Below are positions 1 to 11,500 of a stretch of 64,000 nt of DNA, piece after piece. The notes beneath the pieces were generated by a model. That model worked only from the letters and a program-made list of their open reading frames with translations, searched no databases and was not told where the DNA came from. The stretch is taken from NCBI GenBank assembly GCA_033980235.1, contig CM067069.1, positions 37,571,992 through 37,635,991 on the forward strand, read 5' to 3'. This stretch comes from Diadema setosum. Its lineage: Eukaryota > Echinodermata > Echinoidea > Diadematoida > Diadematidae. Within the stretch, counting starts at the first letter, position 1; the number at the start of each line of letters is the position of its first letter. A program made the position numbers and the translations under genes.

Positions 1-1020
1 CTACATGGCCTAGCCGCTAACTACCATCTACAATACTAGATCTAGATCTGTAGAGTCTAGGCTACAGTCTGTCTAGACCAAAATAAATCTAAATCGGATG
101 TCTGGACCTAGATCGATCTAGACTAGGTCTAGTTTTTATATCGTTTATTCTAGGCTGGCTACGTAGCAGGCTACACGAGTCTACAGCCTCAGGCTATGCA
201 CGATACTCACAGAAAAAAAAAAAATAGCCTAACGTTAGAACTGCAGAAGGTTTAGATAGTCTAAGCCCTACACGAGACAGGACTCTTTAATTAGAAAAAA
301 ATAAATCTAGAACCGGTCTAGATCGAAGTGACATCCACTCTCCAGGCCTATTCCTTCTGGATTGAACCTAAGTTTGTTATGTCATGTAAATTTGTAATGT
401 AACTTTTTTACTTGTAAGTTGTAGCATGCAGCATGGAATCATGCATGCATTTTACGCAACCTAGTCTCACTAGGGTCTAGACACTGTCTAGATCCGATAA
501 GAATTAAAATACAACTTCTTCTTAACTGTCTCCATTTTGTCCATTTACCGTGGGTACCTATTTTTCACATAATCTATTTTCAACTAGATGATCATCGCTG
601 TCTATGTAATTTTAAGACAGTATGGTATGGAGTAGATAATTGAACATTGACACTTCACTAGACTTAGGAATAGGATTCTAAGTGGTTAAGTTTTAGTCTT
701 AGACTTCTTTCTTAGTTTTATAAAAAGGCCTGCCCTAGAGTAGGCCTGTTCTAGTCCTACACTACATCTTTCTTTAGACTTTCGGAATACGGACCCTGAA
801 AGTTCTGATTAACGTTAAGTCTAACGTTAGAAAAGAGACGCAAGACTCAAACGTTACTGTCTAGACAAGTCTTAGACTTGGACTTATCTAAATATACGGT
901 CTAACATGTTAGTATAACGCGACGTTTATCCGATACAACACAAATAGATCTATTGCCTTTCAACGAAACTGTCAGATTTGGAGCCTGAGGAATTTTGACA
1001 AGGGTCTAGACTAGGCCTAT
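1..1020. repeat. CTAG-rich region
   Basis: By eye about two dozen CTAG tetramers occur here, mostly inside TCTAGA, CTAGAT or GTCTAG contexts, against about four expected by chance. No gene, open frame or TIR is visible. It may be a decayed satellite or the inner part of a repeat beginning outside the window. Confidence 0.55.
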
Positions 1021-1082
1021 CAAAGTTACTTCACAACAAGTTAATATTGAAATAGTACGGAAGATGTTCATCATCGAGGTAG

Positions 1083-1222
1083 AATATGAAAGAAAAGCTG
1101 ATCGTTAATCACACGAAGCGAGGTATGCATTTGTGTTTAGAACTCTACCTCGCTTCGTGTGACAAACATGCATTTGTGTTTACCTCGCTTCGTGTGACAA
1201 ACGATCAGCCGTATTCTTTCAA
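1083..1222. repeat. Hairpin with direct and inverted subrepeats
   Basis: GCTGATCGTT on the left is answered by AACGATCAGC on the right. Inside, CACACGAAGCGAGGTA is inverted as TACCTCGCTTCGTGTG, and that inverted arm occurs twice in tandem with GCATTTGTGTTT. Confidence 0.7.
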
Positions 1223-1637
1223 CATTGAAATAGTTTTGAATAACTTACTCATTATCTGCAGATAATTTTTTTCTTGAGGGCTAGGCTCACGAGTAATTTT
1301 AATCCAAGTACACACTCACACTGTATGCTGACTAGCCGGCCGGGCCCTGTGCTGACTGCATGCTCAGTGCAGCCAGCTAGCTGCAAGCTGTCAGTGTTGT
1401 GCTGTGATTTGTTTAATGTGCACTCGGTTAGTCTTAATCACACACTGTGTTTTATATTAGGATCACGATCTCATCAAAATATTTACTAGTCAGTATTGTT
1501 TCGGTTAGATATTTGGAACATTATGTCTTATTATTGAGCAAGTATATCTAAAGAAAGTAATTTACGTTCAAATTACAGAACAACCGGCAAAGTATTCACA
1601 TATATAAATAACAGTGTCTGGTAATTAAGACTAACTT

Positions 1638-1890
1638 TGTAGATACTGCGTTTTTCCTTGGGGAAATATTCATCATGTAGATACTGCGTTTTTCCTTGGG
1701 GAAGGTGCAAGTTAAGTGTAGATACTAGTACTGCGTTTGGCAGTTACGGAAAAGCAGCTTTCCGAACATTTTTTTTTTCAAAAATCTGAATATGTCATAT
1801 GAAGAAGGATTGCCCACTGACTATATTTATGCAAAAAAGTGAAAATCGCCAAAAAATGTTAGATACTGCGTTTTTCCTTGGGGGGGGGGG
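1638..1890 (+). repeat. Dispersed tandem repeat TGTAGATACTGCGTTTTTCC
   Basis: The unit AGATACTGCGTTTTTCCTTG occurs in full three times and once in part, with irregular spacing. It is non-coding, and the last copy runs into a G tract. Confidence 0.7.
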
Positions 1891-2130
1891 GCAGCGCAGG
1901 TCCCGTGAGTAATCAGATTAGGGGAAGTTTAAAATGCGGATGTTTTTTAAGTTTTTTTATGTTTTATGTTTTGTGTATGTTTTTTTTTTTTCGATAACCG
2001 AGTGGAACAATAGGTGCATGAAGAGGGCAACAGGCAGACTGATCAAAAATAGTGTTCATGGTTAGGATCCCGCCGGACTGCTAATAAGGGATATACAAGG
2101 GGTAACATAAAGAGCAACAAGAACTATGCA

Positions 2131-2389
2131 CTATGCATGCCGTACAATGTAGCTGCTAAGAAGATATTGCTTCAGTTTTCGTTTCAATAAGGTTATAGTG
2201 GTACAACTTACAAGTTCCGTAGGGAGTTCGTTCCAATATTTGGGTCCAGTGAACATATGTTGTTGTTTTTTTCGCGAAAATTGTTCGGGTACGTGGAAGG
2301 TGATATGCGTAACGCTGACGAGTTGGATAATCATGGACTGTATAATTTCTTGTAAACATTTGGGAAAATACGTCCATCGTCAACACCAC
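2131..2389 (-). mobile_element. Non-LTR retrotransposon 3' fragment (reverse transcriptase C-terminus)
   Basis: Two overlapping minus-strand frames together give the typical LINE ORF2 tail: YPTRQRYAYHLPRTRTIF in one frame and FTGPKYWNELPTELVSC followed by KRKLKQYLLSSY in the next. The frameshift shows it is a dead fragment. The catalytic part is absent. Confidence 0.75.
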
Positions 2390-2860
2390 GTCATTCTCTC
2401 CCTAATACCCCTTTTACAGTCATTTTTTTCACTTTTCTGTTCGGTTTCATTTTTTGGTTTGACTTATGTTATCCCAGGGATTATCATGATTTCAAGAATG
2501 CTAATTCTTCTATCAGAGGTTTTCCCAATAAATGGGGAAAAAATCCCGGACACCGAAAAGGCATCACATATAGAAAATATAAATTATGTATAGGCTCTTC
2601 TTCCTGATGATGTTACCTCACATGATGACGTCATTCTCACCCTAATACCCCTTTAACAGTCATTTTTCCCCACTTTTCTGTTCGGTTTCATTTTTGGTCT
2701 GACCTATGTTTTCCCAGGCATTATTATGATTTCAAGTATGATTGTTCTACTATCAGAGGCTTTCCCAATATTGATAATGGGAAAAAATCCCGGACACCGA
2801 AAATACATCAAACGTAGAAAATATAGATTATGTATAGGCTCTTCTTTCTGATGATGTTAC
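2380..2860. repeat. Two tandem copies of the LRR-cassette 3' intron flank
   Basis: 2380-2625 and 2626-2860 are both similar to 4735-4975, the intron just downstream (in transcription) of the 5.1-kb cassette. At about 2610-2630 a few bases of an exon end (CTCACATGATGA) abut the next copy, so a cassette has been deleted between them. Confidence 0.7.
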
Positions 2861-3043
2861 CTCACATGATGATGCTGAGTCAACGGCTGTTGAGAAGAAC
2901 TTTTCAGGCCAGAAGTCGCATGTCAGAGTGAAGCTCGATAGACTTGGCAATGTACACACCCATAGGGCCAATTCTCCTCCCATTGAGGAGTGGTATTTAA
3001 AATCTCTGTCACTGCTTTGAAAATGCAATTTCAGATCGTCAGT
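2861..3043 (-). CDS. LRR cassette exon at 2.9 kb
   Basis: A 183-nt phase 0-0 exon, acceptor TCTACAG, donor GAG/GTAACA. It has TDDLKLHFQSSDRDFKYHSS, then MGGELALWVCTLPSLSSFTL and SASSCE. The conserved Ile-Gln at the start is Thr-Asp and one Arg is replaced by Leu. If the donor is ignored the frame ends at 2828 (tail VTSSERRAYT). I could not find a further LRR exon or a clear terminal exon to its left, so the gene may end here or continue beyond the window. Confidence 0.75.
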
Positions 3044-5466
3044 CTGTAGAAACGCAGAGAAATGAAGTAAAACATAACATTTAAAAACAATATCACAGAG
3101 AATAACAGAATAATACAAATTCAACATATGAGATGATTGCTATCGTAGTTCTTTCGTCCATAATTCTTTTTTTTTAAAGAGAGAGAGGGAGAGAGAGAAA
3201 AATTTTTCATTTCATTTTTTTGTTTTTGCTTTTGTTTTGTTCTTTTTTTTGGGGGGGGTTGTAGTCGTACGTAGAGTAAATCTTACCTGAAAAGCATGCC
3301 GGCAGAGGTTTGACAGAAATCTAAATAGTGGAATATTATCCAAATTGTATGGTGATAAGCAAGAACAAAACGAAACGCCATCTAATGTGAATTTTCTGAA
3401 ATCTTTCCCTACGTACAGACTTAATGTAGACAACTTGTAACAAATAATAGGCTTACGTATAGAAATGTTTTTAGAACGACTAGGAAAACAGCATATCTCT
3501 GTCACTCTCAAGTCAATTCAACAATGTTATTAATGATTCCTGTTTTCAACCCCTATTATAATGTTATTAGAAATGATTCGGTAAGCTCCGACCACAACCT
3601 TCAAAGAACATACAATTGTACATATTGATATGCGAAATTTTAAAAAAAAAAGTAATAGTAAAAAGAAGCATTTTGAAAGTGGTGCAGTTTTGGGTTGTCC
3701 ATATTTTTTCCATTTGCCGAAATGATCACACACATTACATTTATGATATTAATACCAGAGGTAACTTATATAGAAACAAAAGCAACAGATATCTGACAGG
3801 TTGGTACCATACTATCCGTCTTTCCACCCTGGAACTCAAAGTAGCAGCATTTCACCCGGAAGCTTGAAAGACGTGGCATACTGGAAATCCATTTGGTCAA
3901 GTCTCCTTCCATTGAGGAATGACACTGAGAATCTTCAATTGACAAGTTCAGGTCCTGAATCTATCAAAGAAAAATAATAATAATAAAGTGACATATTGTG
4001 GGAAAATACAGATTAGATAATGTCATCACGAATTCAGGATCTTATTGTGAAAAAAATATTCGTCAAAATACAGTCTTCACAATCAAGATGTAATAACCGA
4101 AGATTGAAATTAATGCTGAAATATACCTTCACGCTTTTTTCTTGTCACAGTTATGCCAACTAATTTCTACAAAAAAAAAGAAAATCAACAAATCCAAATA
4201 TAATAAATATCTTCCAGGGTGTCTATGCATTACAAAAGAAAAAGATAGCCATGTTGTGAAGAAATCATGAGGTTCATATCGACTATTGTAATGGTTCAAA
4301 GCACTATAGTGTGGTTATTAATTTTGCCACGCTCTTTTCCCAAGTATTTTACCATGTCTATTCGTCAAACTTGTGCTAAAGTATGTGAGCAGTCACTAGT
4401 GAAAGAATACAGGAAAAAAGTTTGAATTTAAACGCAAAATACGAGAGATCAGAACCCAGTGGTTAATGAGTCAGCTCGTTATTTTCAAAGTTCGGCATTT
4501 CGAATAACATTTTTCTCGATTCTCGTTCTCTATCGTCTGCTGCTGTCTCCCGTCCGTCTCTTTGACAGTGCAATATTCTTCTCGCGACAGTTATGGTAAG
4601 GAACACGGCAAATTTTTACATATTATTTCATAAACAATTGGATGGATAGAACATTCACATGGAATGTATCGTTAAGTTCGAGGAGGAAAGAGAGCATATT
4701 ATCCGCACAACATCGAATAAGATAACTCTATCATCGTCAACACCACGTCATTCCCACCCTAATACCCCTTTTACAGTCAATTTTTTTTTTCACTTTTCTG
4801 TTCGGTTTCATGTTTGGTCTGACCTATGTTATCGCAGGGATTATTATGATTTAAGAATGCTTATTCTACTATCAGAGGTTTTTCCAATAAATGGAAAAAA
4901 AATTTCGGACACCGAAAAGGCATCACATGTAGAAAATATAAATTATGTATAGGCTCTTCTTCCTAATGATGTTACCTCACATGATGATGCTGAGTCAACG
5001 GCTGTTGAGAAGAACTTTTCAGGCCAGAAGTCGCATGTGAGAGTGAAACTCGAAAGACTCGGCAATGTACACACCCATCGGGCCAATTCTCCTCCCATTG
5101 AGGAGTGGTATTCAGAATCCTCATTGCTGCTGTGAAAATGCAACTTTAGATCTTGAATCTGTAGAAACGTAGAGAAAAAAAGCAAAACATGTAATAAAAA
5201 CGGCAAAATCATGTAAATAAGGAGTAAGAAAATATTCAAGAAATAATCATCGACTGCGGGGGTAATGATTCAATCTAACACCACCGAGGTAATCCGCAAG
5301 GTGTCTATCAGGTCGAGCCTAAATCAAGGGCTGATAGATACCTCAAGGATCACTGAGGCGATGTTAGATGACATCCGTTGTCCAAGAAATAGGAGATGAT
5401 CGTTTGCTTTATATCCCACATCGATTAACAAACTTGAGATTTGATGAAAATGTATTTAATCAAGCA

Positions 5467-5511
<45 letters not shown>

Positions 5512-8500
5512 TACAATCATGCTGAATGTTAATAACACATGTAAGCCTAGTTGTAGCGTAAAACCACGGTCCGCGACACGGCGGCAGTCGAATGAACGAG
5601 AGTGAAGTAACATCTAAGCGATAACCAGCGATAGTGATGACATCAGTATCGCTTGTTACGGCTTCGATCTAACGTAACCAAGATACCAAGATACGTTATC
5701 GTTATCGTTATCGATACATTGTATCGATAATTTATTATGTGATGTGCACGGATATGCGCCACCAGAACTTACTACTTCCCGCGTGGGAGATACATGCGAG
5801 AGATACCTTTATCGATTATATTCGCGGGTATGTAAAAAGTGATGTCGAAAAAGATTATCACATGATATTCCAAGGGCATGGATGTTGGGAGAAAAACATC
5901 TCTCGGTAACGAGTTCCAAATTGAGTAATCCCATTGGTCTAATATACTTACGTATCATGGCCGTGCAATTAAATACATCGGTATACACTGATCGCTTATT
6001 CCGCCTTAACTCTTTGCCTTGAGAAGTTCATAAACTTTGTACACTTTTTTTCCCTAGATTCACAGTCGTATTGTATATCAACGGTACTTAAAAGTTGTAT
6101 TTTCTGGGGATTGAAAGAATTTGAGATATTAAAATACTGTCCATTATATGCCAATAATCAAACGCAGACACTACGAAGAAAGTCAATGTGAATGTTCTTT
6201 ACATCCTTCCCAACGTACGAACTAAGTGCAACCAACTCGCTCGTAAGATAGCGTGCGCAGAAAAAAAAAATGTTTCATTACCCAGGCAATGACAGATAAT
6301 TGTCGCTGTGAAAATAGGGGGAGGATATTTGTTGGCAGGCATGTTGTTGTTGTTTTTTGTACCAACATACAAAATTATTTTCTACAACTACAATGCTGCA
6401 AGATTACTCCTGCAATTTTGTTAAGGGTTAATGAAGGCAAACACTGCTCCATAAACAAAAGTTCCTGATCCCAAAGTAGATTTTTTTTTTAAATTGCGCC
6501 CACATCATAAGTCAAAAAAGTCGTCAATGATAGGTTTGTCGAACCCCATTGTACACAGAGAAGATCGAAATTGTTCAATGAACATACCATCTCCGAACCC
6601 CCAACCAACGAGAAAACAAAATGACAAACTATAGAAACAATAATTCGTCTGTTGAGAATGAGAAGGGCTTTAAGTGGTCTCGAACACTATGGGTTTTGTG
6701 GTCACTTAACGCCCTTATCATTCTCAACCAACGATTTAATAACGTAACAAACCATTAGTTTTTGCATGTGGTTATACAACATCCCTGGTATTTTTTTTTA
6801 CATACAACAATAATGACAAACAACAATTTTTCTTCACATCATATGATACAAGATTTCTGCTACTGTTTGTAGATGCATGTATCATAAATGCAGAAAACTC
6901 ACTCTTAAGACGGAAGTACGCTTTGATATACTTACCCACATTTTGTCAAAGACATGCCTAATCATTTCGGGTTAAGGTTTTATAAATCCTTGCATTACAA
7001 GTTAAATTGATATTGAACTGAAAAAAAAATTACATAGCACTTTGTGTAGCATTTACGACATTCTTATTAACTATTGTCATGGTTCAAGGCAATGCACTCT
7101 CAAGGACTTGTGGTTAGTGTTGCCACATTCTTTCTTTTCTTATGCTGAGTGGTGAAATCGTCACGCGTCGATTGAAGAATATGACTGTCATTGATCGTTT
7201 AAGTATATAAAAGGTGATTTGTCAATACAGAATACGAATGATCAGAAACCAGTCAACTGAGTCAGTGGTTTAGGTTTGGCATATTTAGCGATGATTTCGC
7301 TTATCGTCCGTCTTATCCTGTTTTTTCGTCTCCCGTCAGTCTCTTCGAGAGTTTCATCTTCTTTTCTTGAGATTTATGTGAAGGTACTCGGCAAACATAT
7401 AATATCATTTTTCCTGGCAGAAAAAGAACATTCATAGAAAAAAAATACAGTTGAGCTCAGGGAGGACCACGGGCATGATGTATACATACATCATCGAATG
7501 AGATAACTCTATCATCAACACACATGTATGCGATGTCCTCCTGTCTTCCCTACAATAATTCTTACCCTGTAACACTCATTTTACCAAAATTTTTTTTTCA
7601 CAAAAATGTGATCCTCATACAAGATAATATGTGTTGTTTGCCATCAAATCTCTGACAAAAAACGGACAAAAATAACAAGGGATAACAGACATGGAAAATA
7701 TGAATTATGCATACCTCTTGTTGAACTCACCTGACAGGTTGATGCGGAGTCAACGGCAGTTGAGAAGAACATTTCAGGCAAGAAGTCGCAAGTCAGATTA
7801 AAGCTCAAAAGACTTGGCATTGTACACACCCATCGGGCCAAGTCTCCTCCGATGGATGAGTGATATTCAGAATCCTTGTCACTGCTTTCAAAATGCAGCT
7901 TCAATTTCTGAATCTACAGAAACGCAGAGAAATGGGAGTAAAATATGCCATTAAAGATTATCACGTAAAATGGAAATAACAAAATCTCACCAATTTAATA
8001 AGTGTGCTGGAAAACTAATCAATAACAAAGAAGAAAAGAAGAAAAAGACAAGAAAAGATAAGTAGCGTGGATACAGGTAACAGTGTAGGAGAGAGAGGAA
8101 AGGGAATTGAAATACTGATTTTGATTTGATTTGATTTAGTGATCAACATGGCTACTCTTTCTGTAACACTGCAAAAAAAAATGCTCCTTGAACATCTAAG
8201 AATTTACATTGGTCACTTGGCCAAGTATGAAGTCATATGATCAGAAAACGACGGAGTCAATTAACCTATATCAATCTTATTCATTTCATATTTCAAAAGG
8301 CTGTTACCGTGATATAGGTATATGGCACAGGTCAACATCGACGAAGGATAAACTTTGCACATTTACATAGTGCCGCGATAGTGATGGACTAATTACCTCC
8401 GCCAAGGGAGGAGGTTATGTTTTCGTTACCGTTTGTTCGTTTGTGTGTTCGTTCGTCCCTGTGCAAAATAACTCAAAAAGAAGTTAACGGATTGGAATGA

Positions 8501-11500
8501 AACTTGCAGAAAAGGTTGAGAATGACAAAGTAACAAACAAATAACTTTTGGTAGTGATCCAAGAATTTTAGGGAATTTATGTAGGATTTTTGACAATTTT
8601 AGCAGGTAGGGTCATTGAACTTAGGAGTTCAGGCTGCGCGTATTTGAGGTTTGCATGGTGCTCAAGCTTCTGCTAGGGCGAGGCGCGTCGTGCAACTGAG
8701 GGTTTATGACATAACAAAGGATTCTATATTGGGGAAATCTGGCGACTTTCAGCACACACAATGCTATATAATGTAAGTAGTATGGGTGGAAATCACTGAT
8801 ATCTCTATGGAAGAGCAAGATCAGTGGTGGAAATGAGCTGCATGCTTGGCGGAGGTCTGCGCTCTCAGAGTGTTTTTTTTTTCTAGTTTTAAATTATGAG
8901 CGCTAAAAGTTAGGGTGTGAGCTCCATCCAATTTCGAAATTATTTGGACAAAAATTCCAGTGCCAGATACAACATCCTAAAACTCACATAAGAAAGAAAA
9001 ATGCGTCTTGCACCAACGAATATTTCATGGAACATGTTCTGAATTTCAATCAAACCGTTTTTAATCTGAGAGGGAGGAAGTTGATCCATAGCATTTACGA
9101 CATTCTTATTAACTATTGTCATGGTTCAAGGCAATGCACTCTCAAGGACTTGTGGTTAGTGTTGCCATATTCTTTCTTTTCTTATGCTGAGTGGTGAAAT
9201 CGTCACGCGTCGGTTGAAGAATATGACTGTCATTGATCGTTTAAGTATATAAAAGGTGATTTGTCAATACAGAATACGAATGATCAGAAACCAGTCAACT
9301 GAGTCAGTGGTTTAGGTTTGGCATATTTAGCGATGATTTCGCTTATCGTCCGTCTTGCCCTGTTTTTTCGTCTCCCGTCAGTCTCTTCGAGAGTTTCATC
9401 TTCTTTTCTTGAGATTTATGTGAAGGTACTCGGCAAACATATAATATCATTTTTCCTGGCAGAAAAAGAACATTCATAGAAAAAAAAATACAGTTGAGCT
9501 CAGGGAGGACCACGGGCATGATGTATACATACACCATCGAATGAGATAACTCTATCATCAACACACATGTATGCGATGTCCTCCTGTCTTCCCTACAATA
9601 ATTCTTACCCTGCAACACTCATTTTACCAACTGACGTATTCGCTTCTTTCTTTCTTTTTTTTACTTTTCGTCTCTCCCAAAGTATCACAAAAATGCGATC
9701 CTCATGCAAGATAATATGTGTTGTTTGCCATCAAATGTCTGACAAAAAAACGGACAAAAATAACAAGGGATAACAGACATGGAAAATATGAATTATGCAT
9801 ACCTCTTGTTGAACTCACCTGACAGGTTGATACGGAGTCAGCTGCAGTTGAGAAGAACATTTCAGGCAAGAAGTCGCATGTCAGATTAAAGCTCAAAAGA
9901 CTTGGCATTGTACACACCCATCGGGCCAAGTCTCCTCCGATGGATGAGTGATATTCAGAATCCTTGTCACTGCTTTCAAAATGCAGCTTCAATTTCTGAA
10001 TCTACAGAAACGCAGAGAAATGGGAGTAAAATATGCCATTAAAGGTTATCACGTAAAATGGAAATAACAAAATATCACCAATTTAATGAGAGTGCTGGAA
10101 AACTAATCAATAACAAAGAAGAAAAGAAGAAAAAGACAAGAAAAGATAAGTAGCGTGGATACAGGTAACAGTGTAGGAGAGAGAGGAAAGGGAATTGAAA
10201 TACTGATTTTGATTTGATTTGATTTAGTGATCAACATGGCTACTCTTTCTGTAACACTGCAAAAAAAAATGCTCCTTGAACATCTAAGAATTTACATTGG
10301 CCACTTGGCCAAGTATGAAGTCATATGATCAGAAAACGACGGAGTCAATTAACCTATATCAATCTTATTCATTTCATATTTCAAAAGGCTGTTACCGTGA
10401 TATAGGTATATGGCACAGGTCAACATCGACGAAGGATAAACTTTGCACATTTACATAGTGCCGCGATAGTGATGGACTAATTACCTCCGCCAAGGGAGGA
10501 GGTTATGTTTTCGTTACCGTTTGTTCGTTTGTGTGTTCGTTCGTCCCTGTGCAAAATAACTCAAAAAGAAGTTAACGGATTGGAATGAAACTTGCAGAAA
10601 AGGTTGAGAATGACAAAGTAACAAACAAATAACTTTTGGTAGTGATCCAAGAATTTTAGGGAATTTATGTAGGATTTTTGACAATTTTAGCAGGTAGGGT
10701 CATTGAACTTAGGAGTTCAGGCTGCGCGTATTTGAGGTTTGCATGGTGCTCAAGCTTCTGCTAGGGCGAGGCGCGTCGTGCAACTGAGGGTTTATGACAT
10801 AACAAAGGATTCTATATTGGGGAAATCTGGCGACTTTCAGCACACACAATGCTATATAATGTAAGTAGTATGGGTGGAAATCACTGATATCTCTATGGAA
10901 GAGCAAGATCAGTGGTGGAAATGAGCTGCATGCTTGGCGGAGGTCTGCGCTCTCAGAGTGTTTTTTTTTTTCTAGTTTTAAATTATGAGCGCTAAAAGTT
11001 AGGGTGTGAGCTCCATCCAATTTCGAAATTATTTGGACAAAAATTCCAGTGCCAGATACAACATCCTAAAACTCACATAAGAAAGAAAAATGTGACCGGC
11101 GACAACGGTTTCAGGCAAAAGTCGGGCATTTTGAAAATTCATTTTTTCATTGAATCACATTGCCCATTTCCTAAGCTTTGCATTGATATAAAACACTTGC
11201 ATTCTTTGGCACCATAAGTGAGCATGGAAAGCGAAATAAAATGCACTTTTTAAGTTGTTAGCCTGACAAAATTGCGAGAAAACGGGCTTTGAAGATTCAC
11301 CTCTTTCTAAAAGCAATGTCCGAGCGGCGATGCGAGGTGAGAATCACCCATCCGTACGATGGTGCCAATCGATGTTAAGCTCCGCCTCTAGCAACCACAT
11401 CGCCTTCTGATTGGCTCACTGAGAGAGTCAAATTTCCCGGGCATCCTTCCTAGGAGCTCAGCGTATGGAGCCGAAAAACAATGCGGTTCGCTGGGGTTTG

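Noticed and set aside
1638..1890. Possible CRISPR-like array
   Set aside because: Irregular spacing, few copies and a eukaryotic context; it is an ordinary dispersed tandem repeat.
2198..2593. 131-residue plus-strand frame
   Set aside because: Covers the LINE fragment and intron flank repeats; a related frame at 4659-4952 arises only because the intron is duplicated.
8621..8818. Repeated minus-strand frame starting MLFHRDISDFHPYYLHY, also at 10709 and 14218
   Set aside because: Present three times only because it lies in the duplicated intron units. It has no splice support and contains part of an old dispersed repeat.
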